From positions 59,078,449-59,142,448 of the forward strand of contig OX328132.1 of NCBI GenBank assembly GCA_946811695.1: a DNA stretch of 64,000 nt. The letters are read 5' to 3'. The DNA comes from Gonocerus acuteangulatus (taxonomy: Eukaryota; Arthropoda; Insecta; Hemiptera; Coreidae). Positions 53,485 to 63,960 of the stretch are shown one piece after another. Positions within the stretch are counted from its first letter, which is position 1. Every line of letters starts with the position of its first letter. The position numbers were made by a program, and so were the translations under genes. Under the pieces are notes generated by a model, which had not been told where the DNA came from, did no database searches, and saw only the letters and a program-made list of their open reading frames with translations.

Positions 53485-55641
53485 AAATTCAAATTTACAA
53501 AAAAGCTTGGGCAAGGCTGGAGTGGTAATTGCCTAGACAGATTATTGTATGAGAAGCATAAAAAAAGAACAAAAGGATCACTTCTCTATAATCAATGAAC
53601 ATAAATAGTTAGAAAACAATAGAATTAATATAATATCAAAATCTATCAAATCGAATAGGAAAATATATACAATAATACAAATCAAAACATAAATTATACT
53701 AGTAATTAAATTCCTGTATTCAAAATTGTCTGTATTTGCAAATGGCTTCAAGGTACATGCAGGGGACTTTCCAATTACTCCCATTTTGTTCTTTCACTAA
53801 CTCTTCCTTAGTAAACGATGGCTTGCCAATAAAACCAGAGCCTAAACTCCTTCCAGCATATGCAAGGAAAATGGAAGCTTGCACATGGTGCAGCGTATCT
53901 TTCTCCTTTTCGCCAAGGCTTTTTATAAACACTTTCGCTGCGGGTGTCATTATGGAAAGACACTAGCGATCCTACACGATTAGGAGTGTCCCCTCGGAGG
54001 ATACTCCTCCATTACTTTTCCCTTTTGATTCAAAAGGCTCATAAATGGAGGGGATTCACTTTTACTGCTCCAGGTAAAGACATTTGTCTTCAGTATTGTT
54101 TGAGCTTTCCAACAGTGTTTTCCGTTTGACATCGGCTGACTAGAAGATTTTTTATGAATTTTCTTTCTAAATGTCTACATGAAAAATTTAAACAAAAAAT
54201 GCACCCGATACTGAGGTATTCCCAAACATTGATAGCCGCAGCGAAAGTGTTAAGGTGGAAGATCTCTGCTCTTGCCCTTATTATAAGCCAGCTTCCCTGA
54301 TTAATGATAAATTAAAAAACGATTTTTCATGAAAATATATAACGAATTAAACAGTGGATTTGTGTTACTATTTCTGTTTGCACTACGCTGTCCCAAGGTG
54401 CTATACCATTGGGAATGAACGTACCGCTGTAATGCTGGTGCTGATTTACATGAATGGAGTGGACTGTATTTCGGGATATTTGAAAGTATGCACGGATATG
54501 AAATAGATTAAGTGTAATAAGATTATTGTACATGTTTCTATGAGTGGGGGGGTGGCCGAAAAGGGTTATAATATTGGTTAATGTATTAGTGGTTTTTGAG
54601 GTTTATAAAGGGGGGTTTGTATTAAACTAAATTGATGTCTGGTCCATGCGGTCTGCTGAAGCAGGAGTAGTCTCTGATGTTGAGATAGTTGTGCTACTCA
54701 CTGTGGGGCCTGTCCTTTCTTCGCTTCATCCTCCTCCATGTTGCTCTCCGGGTTGCTTGGCTTCTACTCGACCATGGCCAAAACTATGGGCTTTTGTAAA
54801 AGGATGCACATGGTGTCCACAGTATACATTAGTCAAAAGTTGCTAATGGAGTCCTGGACCCTTTTTTTAACGGTCTCCCACTTGAACTGCAGGGAGGTAG
54901 CAGATGAATATATGGAGACAACCTCTATGGTGAGCCAAGTGATGACGTCACAGGTTGGCTGCTATGGGGGTTTACATCAAACAATTTCTTAATTTCATAA
55001 ATATCATAACTAGCTGCCCATCTGCCTGAGAACAGAAACTAGCTATTTCTCTAGTAACTGTCTTTATTATGAATGAACTATTTAATTTAATTGTAACTGA
55101 GATATTTTTTTTTCTTTTGTAGATTGACGAGCGGATTAGTTGTGGTGCTTCTTCCGCCGACCGCGCCTAGTAAGTATTTAAAAGTTTTTCTTCATTCACA
55201 AAACTGATAATTTCTTACTACGTATTTTGAGAGTCTCTTTAAAAAAAATCGATTTTCCTATTAATCAATTGAAAATTGCTGGACATCAACCGACAAGAGC
55301 AGTTTTGGACATTTAGTTCCTAAATATCAAAAAGGATTATGAGTTCGTGGTAAGTGGAAGGTGAGCAAAGAAACATTGAGTATCGGGTACCATTGTGCAG
55401 AACATAAAAGTTCGTCACACAGGAGAAGCATAACTAAGTACATTCCTAAGAAGGTCAGTAATGTAAACTGCATTCCTGAATAAAAATAAATCAAAAAAAA
55501 AGACATGAGTGATTTCGCTCTTTTATATGTGCTGATTCAATTATTAATTTCTTTAAATAATTGTTTTCCAGAGTGTAATACACTCTTACTAAATACACAA
55601 AAAAAAAAAACACAAATTTTTTACAACCGAGTCGATTTTCT
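53485..55641. other. Unannotated AT-rich DNA
   Basis: Overlapping frames on both strands near 53720-53966 (76 codons each) and single frames at 54646-54846 and 54738-54992 show no recognisable domain. I do not call a host gene. Confidence 0.35.
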
Positions 55642-55645
55642 GTTG

Positions 55646-56646
55646 GGGTCATTCCGTGTCAAATCAACACATTGATTTTTTTTTACCATCTCAGATTTAA
55701 ATGAAATTTAATGAGGTGGGTAGCCTTTGTATAGACTAAGAAAAATACCAAATATTATTGAAAAATATTGACTGATTTGGAAATTACAGCTATGTAAAAT
55801 TTCAAAAATTGTCAAAAAATGCCGTTACCTTAGCTAGAGAGCTGGGAGGGGTGTTATTTTAAAGCTCTTTGTACGAACTTGCTTATAGCATGCAACACCA
55901 TATAGGTTACGAGGAAAAAAAATTCTCAAATTCAAAAACAAAATTTTATTTGTCTATATCTCAAAATGCGTATTTTTAAAAATTTTCAAAGTTTTATATG
56001 TTTTTCTAAGTGTATTTGAGAACTTGTTCCTAAAGTTTCATGATGGGATTCCAATGGCATCACCATTTATTATTTTTTTTGTTTTTGTAAGACGCTAGTA
56101 TTTTGGACGATATACAAAACAAAATCTTAACAAAATGTATGACATGTATACATATATGATTTTGTTTTGTATATCGTCCAAAATATTAGCGTCTTACAAA
56201 AACAAAAAAATTAATAAATGGTGATGCCATTGGAATCCCATCATGAAACTTTAGGAACAAGTTCTCAAATACACTTAGAAAAACATATAAAACTTTGAAA
56301 ATTTTTAAAAATACGCATTTTGAGATATAGACAAATAAAATTTTGTTTTTGAATTTGAGAATTTTTTTTCCTCGTAACCTATATGGTGTTGCATGCTATA
56401 AGCAAGTTCGTACAAAGAGCTTTAAAATAACACCCCTCCCAGCTCTCTAGCTAAGGTAACGGCATTTTTTGACAATTTTTGAAATTTTACATAGCTGTAA
56501 TTTCCAAATCAGTCAATATTTTTCAATAATATTTGGTATTTTTCTTAGTCTATACAAAGGCTACCTCCTCACCAAATTTCATCAATTTCTGAGATAGTGA
56601 GGTTGAAAATGTTTGTTTTTTGTGTTTATTTGACATGGAATGACCC
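55646..56646. mobile_element. Large foldback element, 1001 bp, GTTG-flanked
   Basis: Left arm 55646-56126, right arm 56158-56646, separated by a 31-bp spacer (56127-56157). The ends read GGGTCATTCC(G/A)TGTCAAAT inward. The arms differ by indels at about positions 20-60 from each end and are otherwise nearly identical, with only scattered single differences. A 4-bp direct repeat GTTG lies immediately outside (55642-55645 and 56647-56650). There is no coding frame. It is a DNA transposon-type foldback of unknown superfamily. Transcribed from either side, it would give a hairpin RNA of about 480 bp. Confidence 0.85.
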
Positions 56647-56879
56647 GTTGCTTTTTTTCATATAATAAAAAACAAATTGACGAAGCAGGTTTAATCTAAG
56701 TAGAAAATTAATACCGGAAAATATTTGAGTCTTGAAACTCGCTTAGTTTTGAGCTCCTGCGAACGCCCCTTTTATAATATTGTTTTCCATAGGATCAGGT
56801 TGTCTTTATCGAATTATGCAAGTTTAAATTTTCATTGAATTTGCCAAAATTTTGGCAAAAAAAATGTTATTGCGAAAAC

Positions 56880-57520
56880 GTCCGAACTTTTCTAGTGTAA
56901 GGTATCTGAGGTTTGCTCAATATGTGCCGACCTATTTTAGTGAATGGTCTCTGATATATGCTAACGATGAGCCAAAGTATTCGGGTGTTACGCCTCTGAC
57001 GACTAATAGGAATTCGTCGGAGTATTCGAGTCTAAGGTCTCTTGATATATGCTGGGGGACTCCCCTGGATTCGGGTATTCAGTCTGACGGCCACTGAGAG
57101 AGTGGTACAGTATTCGAGTATAAGATCTCTGACGACTAATGGGAATTTGTCGCAGTATTCGAGTCTAAGATCTCTTTATATATGCTGGGGGAGCCCCCTG
57201 CATTCAAGTGTTAAGTCTGACGGCCACTGAGAGAGTGGTACAGTATTCGGGTGTTACGCCTCTGACGACGAATGGGAATTTGTCGCAGTATTCGAGTCTA
57301 AGGTCTCTTGATATATGCTGGGGGAGCCCCCTGCATTCGGGTGTTAAGTCTGACGGCCACTGAGAGAGTGGTACAGTATTCGGGTGTAAGATCTCCGACG
57401 ACTGCTGATAGTGTGGTGCAGTTTTCAGGTCTACGTTCTCTGAGGAGTGCTGATTGTGAGCCACAGTATAAGCGTGTAAGGTCTCTGACGAAAGTTAAAG
57501 GTGTGGTGAATACTTAGAAG
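56880..57520 (+). repeat. Tandem repeat with ~44-bp subunits in 133-bp higher-order units
   Basis: Subunits follow the pattern CAGTATTCGGGTGTAAGG, TCTCTGACGACTAATGGG, AATTTGTCG. Every third subunit carries GACGGCCACTGAGAGAGTGG (57086, 57219, 57352; period 133) and another carries GATATATGCTGGGGGAGCCC. The ends are more diverged. Frames through it (56852-57097, 57042-57230, 57308-57517, and 57204-57464 on the minus strand) exist on both strands and are treated as by-products of the repeat. Confidence 0.85.
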
Positions 57521-58138
57521 TTAGTTCTCTGCCGACTTCTGACCGTGTCCCGCATAATGAAGGTTTTTACATTATACACGTCCTGTGTGAGATAGTACAC
57601 TGGATGTATAAAAAATGCGCCATGGCGCTTGTGGGACAATACATATCTAAAACGTGATTTCTCAGTTCTCAAGAGCAAATATAGCACTACCGCCAATTTT
57701 TTGTACGAAGATGATGTAAATGTCGTCATTTCGGAGTCCATCTTTTGCTAAAAGAAAGGGAGAGATTTGGACAATCGAACAGAAATTTTACATTGAACAG
57801 AAAGTTTACAATTATTTTCAGCACGTCATCTTCGTTTGGACGGCGATTACTCTTCCAATTGCCTTCCTTAAAACAAGAAATGTCATAAACATTACATAAT
57901 GGGTGGAGTGAATAAAAGCTAGAATCTAACAGGTAGAATCTAGCCCTTAGATGTAGCTCTTCCTCAATACGGAGTGAATAAACAAGAGCTACTTCTAGGT
58001 AGCAAGATCTAAGTAAGTTAGTCTCATCTCCTGATAAACTAAGGAAATTCTAAGGGTAGCTGTTGCTAACCCCTAGCTGCAGCTAGGATTCCTACCTCCC
58101 TCCCTCATCCCTCTTCCTTCCTGTCAGGGTTTGTTGAT

Positions 58139-58220
<82 letters not shown>
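58139..58220. repeat. (TC)n microsatellite
   Basis: About 80 bases of TC dinucleotide; frames give only Ser-Leu or Arg-Glu repeats. Confidence 0.95.
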
Positions 58221-58222
<2 letters not shown>

Positions 58223-58255
58223 CATCGCGCTGTGTGTGTCTTATGCAACTGTCGA

Positions 58256-58508
58256 CACGCATGGGCCCTATTTGGGGGGCTGCAGTCCCCTCCGAAATTG
58301 GCGAAGATTTGTCAAAAAATCCCATAAAAATAAATTAAATGAGACCACTCTGGTCAGAAAAAATAATTTCTTTTTGGTGCAATATCACTTTAATTGGCTA
58401 ACTATTCCAAGATCTAAATTGATAATATTCCATACCCCCCAAATACTCTCAGCCCTCCCCCCAAATACTCCCAGCCCCTCCCGAAATTATTTTCTACATA
58501 CGCCCTGG
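58256..58508 (-). mobile_element. G-MITE copy 3, nested
   Basis: Minus strand begins CAGGGCGTATGTAGAAAATA then ATTTCGGGAGGGG, and contains TTGGAATAGTTAGCCAATTA; the far end has GGGCCCATGCG. Same block order as copies at 2150, 18183 and 61535. It lies directly against the Myb/SANT-like fragment and probably truncated it. Confidence 0.6.
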
Positions 58509-58747
58509 ATCAGCCACTTTTTATAACAGTATTAGTCAATGATTCTGTGGCAATAGAAAAATCTAAATTACTAGCTGCTATTAAAGAAAGAAAACCTCCT
58601 TGGGACAGCATTAGTAATGAATTTTCCATAGGGCGAAAGGTCACTGTTGCACAGTTAAATAAGTTGCTGAGTAACATGAAATCAAGCATAAAGAAGAAAA
58701 CTGACCAAACAGCCACCAGCAATAAGCCTATAAAATTGAAGCAGTAG
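58502..58747 (+). pseudogene. Myb/SANT-like DNA-binding domain fragment
   Basis: Open frame without an ATG start, preceded directly by the G-MITE. The residues VAIEKSKLLAAIKERK, PPWDSISNEF and LNKLLSNMKSSIKKK follow the pattern of the zeste/Myb-SANT-like domain found in Harbinger-type accessory proteins (hydrophobic helix, conserved Trp, F-x-x-G-R, then L--L--N-K---KK). It stops at 58745-58747. About 66 residues are recognisable after the Val at 58547, too few for the full domain. No introns or downstream exons could be supported. Low-to-moderate confidence in the family. Confidence 0.4.
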
Positions 58748-59318
58748 GGAAAAGATTTTTACAAATTATTGATCAAGGGCAAAAATCCCAGGAAGAATTC
58801 AAATGGATTCACCGACAAGCGTCTAACAAGGAAGTAGGAACCCAGCACTGCTTCACAACAAATTGCAAATAAAAAATTGAAAAAGTGCGAAAATGGTTGA
58901 GGTTTACGGTACGGAAGAAAAAAAAATCCGTCAACTCCAGAACTTCAAAGAATCGTTTTACTGCAGGAAATGTAGCTAAAGAAGATGAAAATGAAACGTG
59001 AAGACGTCCCGTCGCATATAATACTCCTTTTCCTTAAGATCATGCGTAAACGCCGCCATGGTTGAGCGAAAAGAAAGGACTAACTAAAAAGCTAGCTTGA
59101 CCCAGACCAGACTAGCTTTTTCCTTAGCAATTGCTACCCTAAGAACCTAGTCACAGCTCTTTATTCACACCTTCTACCTAGCTGCAGCTAGGAACCGTGA
59201 TAAACTAAGCAAATGCTAGGCCTAGCTGCAGCTAACCTTTTTATTCACTCGGCCCTTAGCAATTGCTTGGAAAATACTTAGTTCTAGCAATTGCTAGCTT
59301 TTATTCACTCCACCCAAT

Positions 59319-59679
59319 ATGAGACACAGACGACCACTCTCGTAAAACACTGATCGTATTGCCAGAATCTGAAATCTTTTACGATTAATGTCCCAGAAAG
59401 ACAAGTTTCAAAGCCTTTAGCGTTCCAGGCAGGATATATGACGATACTGTTGGACATCCTACATGTACATGGATGACATCTATCTTGTCTTATAATGTGA
59501 CACCTCCCGTTTTCTGGTATAAGGTCTGCAGACGGTGTGAGCAGGGTTCGGACGTAAAGTGTGCCGTAGTCTGTTGTATTGAAGTTGATTTTTCTTTATT
59601 TCTTTAAAGGAATATGAACAGTTGGACTATTAACGCCGGGCTATCTACCCGGCTAAACAAAAGTTAACAGTAAATAAAA
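59319..59679. other. Unannotated DNA
   Basis: No supported feature between the Harbinger-like element and the H4-type element. Confidence 0.35.
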
Positions 59680-59800
59680 TAAGTAAAGATGGAATGGTTG
59701 GGATTCGGCTAAATAAACCTCAATATGATTTTGTTTTAAAAAAAATCTATATTTCGGACGTTTCGGCTACTCATTGGTAGCCTTCGTCAGCTAAAATGAC
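59680..59800 (-). repeat. H4-type element with hammerhead-like core
   Basis: Minus strand: core (59750-59797), then CGAAATATAGATTTTTTTTA, CAATATGATTTTG reversed as CAAAATCATATTGAGG, TTTATTTAGCCGAATCCCAA and CCATTCCATC. The same tail follows the decayed core at 42313-42425. Non-coding; possibly the end of a Penelope-like or other retroelement. Confidence 0.55.
59750..59797 (-). ncRNA. Hammerhead-ribozyme-like motif H4
   Basis: CTGACGA, extra A, stem II GGCTAC/GTAGCC with 6-nt loop CAATGA, GAAAC, GTC. Stem I is weaker than in H1-H3 (4 of the first 5 positions pair). N7 is C here, T in H2 and A in H1/H3, the one core position allowed to vary. Stem II is different in sequence but fully paired. 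Confidence 0.4.
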
Positions 59801-60418
59801 AAAAAAAAAGAAATTAATACAGAAACAAAAAAAAATTTATAATTGTGATAGGTAACAGAACTATAGATACAATTAACTTATAAAAGAACATATCGTCTTA
59901 AATTCTTAGAATGAGTAGAATGAAAAAGTAAATAGGTACAATAATTGATTTTAATAGTAATTAGTAACATTAATTGATTTTACAAAGAAATAAGAAACTA
60001 CATACCAATGACAAATACAGTAGCTAATAGTAACATTAATTAATTTTACAAAGAAATAAGATACTACATACCAATGGAAATGCCGAGCGGCAGAGGAAGA
60101 CCAAGGTTGGCAATTAAGTAACCATTGTGAAAGTGTCTTAGGAAAATGGAATCTACTGGGGTATATGTAACTGAAAACAGCAGGTGGTGGGAGAAAGGGC
60201 GGTAAGGATCAAAAGGCATGATTATGACATTTTATGACAGGAAACGAGAAAAAGGTGTTAATGGAAGGATACCCAAGGGGCATGGTAAAAATCTTGGTGG
60301 GAGGTCGGGAGAGTATTTGGAAAATATTAGCGTACATAGGAGAAATGCCTTGTTGGTCAGTTTTGTAGTTTATATTGTTTTTGTTTAAGTTTATGTGTAC
60401 ACATTCCGAGATCTGTAG

Positions 60419-60420
<2 letters not shown>
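59801..60420. other. Unannotated AT-rich DNA
   Basis: A ~60-bp phrase around AGTAACATTAATTGATTTTA and CAAAGAAATAAGAAACTACA is present twice (59965 and 60022). Otherwise nothing recognised. Confidence 0.4.
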
Positions 60421-60449
<29 letters not shown>

Positions 60450-60590
60450 GTTAAAAGGGTGGATAGCCCTTTTTAATGCCAATAGCACGTGGTCGGTCAC
60501 CCATTCAGGTACTGGCCCATTGCATTCAACGTGGCAATGACCGTTCCTGACTTGTCTATTAAAGTGGTACGATGAAGCCAGTGGTTTTAA
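60421..60590 (-). mobile_element. Probable 5S rRNA-derived SINE (SINE3-like)
   Basis: Minus strand contains GGGCCAGTACCTGAATGGGT then GACCGACC, which resembles the 3' half of 5S rRNA (AGTACTTGGATGGGAGACCGCC), followed by GTGCTATTGGCATTAAAAAG, GGCTATCCACCC and poly(A) of about 29. The upstream 5S half is barely recognisable. An alternative is coincidence with a protein-derived repeat. Confidence 0.45.
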
Positions 60591-61534
60591 CTACAACCGA
60601 TGATTTTTCGTTTCATAGGCTTAAGGGGCATCTCTTAAATTTTTTCCCCTAGCCATTTTGGCCATCACCACCTTATATAGTAGAATTTGTGTGGTTTTAA
60701 ATCTTAGATTTTTTATTTCGTATATGCATATCATTTTCAATTATTTTATTTTGTTATCTTAAGGTAATAAAACGTTTCTGTGAATTTCGGATTACAGTTA
60801 AACATGTATTTTAATGATCTTCTTTGATGAATGTTACCGTATTATTTTATTTACTGTTAACTTTTGTTTAGTATTTTTTAGGACTATAATTAATTTTTAA
60901 TTTAAAAGTCTATTACAATTATATGATAATAACTGTTTCTACATGAATTTTTATGGGGGCTAGTGTGCAAATTTGTTTCTTTCTATCATATGAGAAAAAG
61001 TATAACAATCAAAGCGTTATTATTGAAAAAATCATTTAAAAAAAATATATAATTAGGCGACCATGAATTACCATTTTCATGGTTTCCTTATGAAGATTTT
61101 TAAGGAAAAGGAAAATAATAACAATAAAAGTAATCACTATTGTGGGGGCTATTTATAAAATAGCTTATCATTCTTTTTTCTCAGGTCAAAATACAACTTT
61201 TATATGCTATTTTCTGGTCCAACTATATATGAATCAGTTCTTCCTGCTTTGGATATGTTGATATATTTGACATTTGACACCATTTCATTACATTTCTCCC
61301 ACTTCAGATCCTTCGTAGCGATAATTTTTGTTAAATAATAAATATACTATTAATTAATACCTCACAAAATCTAGGTCAAGTACACATTAGGAAAATGTTA
61401 TTGCAAAATAGAAGAAAATACCTCCCATGTTTAAAGCATATTTAGACTACGAGGTTGATGAAGATTTCAAGAATGGTTTATGCAAAATATCATGCACTCC
61501 TCGTACAACATCAATAACTACATTTCTTCGTTCA
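60591..61534. other. Unannotated AT-rich DNA
   Basis: No supported frame, RNA or delimited repeat. Confidence 0.35.
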
Positions 61535-61736
61535 CGGGCGTATATAGGAAATAATTTCGAGGGGGCTGAGAGCAATTAACGAGTACTAATAATCTAAAAT
61601 TTGGAATAGTTAGCCAACTAAAACGCAATTACGCAGAAAAAAACATTATATTTTCTGGAGTAAGTGATCTTATTTAATTAATTTTTACCGATTAAATCAA
61701 AATTTCGGAAGGGGGGCTGCAGCTCTCTCAGGCTCC
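61535..61736 (+). mobile_element. G-MITE copy 4
   Basis: CACGGGCGTATATAGGAAAT then AATTTCGAGGGGGCTGAGAG, TTGGAATAGTTAGCCAACTA, AAACGC, AAGTGATCTTATTTAATTAA, and a G-run near 61710. The right terminus seen in copy 2 is missing; the TTAA-flanked element follows directly. Confidence 0.6.
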
Positions 61737-61741
61737 CTTAA

Positions 61742-62490
61742 GGGGTAATACTACCTTGTGACTTTTTTACCATTTTTTTTATGGGCTAAAAATCTTCCTT
61801 AAAAAGGATATCCAAGAGTGTTTATGTGAAGAAAAAAAATTTAAATGTGCAAAAAATACGATTTTCCGAGTCCGATGCCGAGTGAACGCGGCAAGAAGAA
61901 GATAATTTTTTGAGTGAGCTACGATTGTTCCCTTTTAATTGTTAAGTTTTTTGTTTGGTCCTCCCTCAATAAATTTCAAAGTTAAAGCCCATTTTTCTAA
62001 ACTTTATTACACGATTAAATAGGAAAAATATGAACATTTCAGAACATTAAACTTTAAAGTCGTTTTCTCAAAACTATGTTTTTAAAATCGGCCGATACTC
62101 TCGCGTCTTCAAATTTTGCCCAGTCAACTTCAAATTTTAACTGCAAATTCCTAATGATATTTGCTAGTAAAGTACGTAGGATTTTTTCGATTCATTGTAT
62201 TATAAAGATTTTATGACGGATTTTTTAATATAAAATGAATAATTGTTCACCATTTTCGAAAAAAATAATATTTCTTAAATTTCCTACGTCCTTTTCTAGA
62301 TTTAACCTTCTTCTATCGAAATAATTTTATTTTATCGTTCTAGATTAAAAGTTGCCCCCTCCAAACTATCGCCACCATTTTTTTCGAAGAAATGAAACTT
62401 ATTATTTTTGGATACTTTAACATCCCATATAAAATGTTCAATATAAAGAATTTAACAATATTAATTTATTTGTTATTTATAAATTACCCC
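61742..62490. mobile_element. TTAA-flanked element, 749 bp
   Basis: Starts GGGGTAATACTACCTTGTGA directly after TTAA (61738-61741) and ends AAATTACCCC directly before TTAA (62491-62494). The terminal inverted repeat is only GGGGTAAT. TTAA flanks are the signature of piggyBac-type insertion, but the short G-start repeat is not typical, so the superfamily is uncertain. No transposase frame. A related left end appears near 50345. Confidence 0.5.
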
Positions 62491-62494
62491 TTAA

Positions 62495-63835
62495 ATACGC
62501 TCATGCCTTCGTTCTTTCGCTCACTCCTCAGTTATGGGCAATTCGACTGTTGAAAAATGAAGAGGTTTATTTTGGAAAAGGGGAGAAATTCGCTTAAGGA
62601 AAGAATTATGGAAGCTCTGCTCTAGATAGCCAAGGCTTGAGTTGGTTAACTCATCTCTGAGCAGCAACCTCAATACTCGGCCAGCCAACCGCACCGGTAG
62701 ACATTAAGCTCTCTTTTAACCCTCTTTTACCCAGTACACTTTCCCTTTGTGACAAAAGGAGAAGGCTCTTCTATTAAGCTTGGCCGAGTTCCTGAAATTT
62801 TTAGGAAGTATACAAAAGTGATATTCAAGCCGATATTGGCAGAGCCGGCCTTAGACGTGTGGGGCAAACGCCTCAACAAGTTTATTAACAAGGAAGTTTG
62901 GAAATGGAGTTGAAGTTAATTTTATTGTTGCGATATGTTTGACAATAGGTTGTGAATAAACACTAGCGTTGTCCACCCGGCAGTATTTGTTTTACGAGCT
63001 GACACAATTATTAAAATAATAATAATAATAAGTAAATACATTAACTGATTTATATGCCAACAATAATACATGTTTCTCATTAGTTTAGAGTGTCAGATAA
63101 ACTCCCACCCCAAAAGCCCTGATTATACTTGTTTTAGTAATACACTTCTAGCATAAACACCTCAATAACCCACTCGTTAAAGACTTTATATTATCCAGAT
63201 CCCAACGTTAAACCTTCCACTCACCAAAATCCTAAAGTCCTCTCCCTATCGAGCTTCATCCAACCACTCTCTCCACCAAGGCGACTCAGAATACAGTGGC
63301 CCAGAGATCTGCTGCAGTGACCAAGTGAAGTGTTAGCAAGTGGCTCACGATTTCTCTTCGACTCCAGCCACTGGTCTGAGCAGAAGGGAGCTTGGGCAGG
63401 CCCCTTTCAACATCATCTGAGCGTCCTTCTGGCATTAATTGAGAATGAAGTTGGGAGGCCTTGAGCTCAGAGCCCTCATATTGTAACATATCATATTACC
63501 TGATGTACTCATATACAGGATGTGATAACCACTAAAGAAATCAACAAAAAAAATACATTTCTGTCAGTAGTTTCTGGTGTTATTTTCGTTTCTGAGTTAA
63601 CTTGCTAAAAAGAAAATGTTCGACCGTTAGGAGAATATTAACAAATAGCGTCCGGAGTAAATTAACAATCTTGAAAAAATGCTTCTCTTTATATTCGTAA
63701 GATAATATTTCTATCATTACTATCTGGTGTTTGATTGAGAGAACATTAAAAATTACGACTGTTAAAGACATATTAATAATTTGAGTCTGGAGTAAAAGGC
63801 CCATACTTCATTTTTCTGGTTTACTAAAACACTTA
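62495..63835. other. Unannotated DNA
   Basis: A 67-codon minus-strand frame (63286-63489) in a locally less AT-rich patch has no domain I recognise. A GGCAGAGCCGGCCTTAGACG phrase near 62838 is of a kind common in dispersed repeats. No gene called. Confidence 0.35.
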
Positions 63836-63960
63836 AGTTTTTTTCTTCTAGTGTCGTTGTTCGAAGTTGGCTTCGGGACCCCAGGGCGTCTCTACGCCCA
63901 CCCAACCTTTTATTAATTTAATGGGAACTTTTAAAGGGTAAAATCAGGCGACCTAATATG
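63836..63960 (+). mobile_element. SINE-A body fragment at window edge
   Basis: TTTTTTTCTTCTAGTGTCGT, CCCAACCTTTTATTAATTTA, TGGG and GGTAAAATCAGGCGACC follow the order of the SINE-A body at 13323-13686. The tRNA-like head is absent and the 3' end is not resolved. Confidence 0.6.

Larger units (their letters stand above)
57901..59315. mobile_element. Harbinger-like DNA element, 1415 bp, with perfect 22-bp TIRs
   Basis: Ends are exact inverted repeats of 22 bp starting GGGTGGAGTGAATAAAAG (57901-57922 and 59294-59315), flanked by AAT on both sides (57898-57900 and 59316-59318). A 3-bp duplication and G-rich TIRs fit PIF/Harbinger elements, which encode a transposase plus a Myb/SANT-like protein. 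Here only a Myb/SANT-like fragment remains (58502-58747). Subterminal CTAGCTGCAGCTAGG words recur near both ends. A TC tract (58139-58220) and a G-MITE (58256-58508) interrupt it. No transposase frame was seen. Confidence 0.65.
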
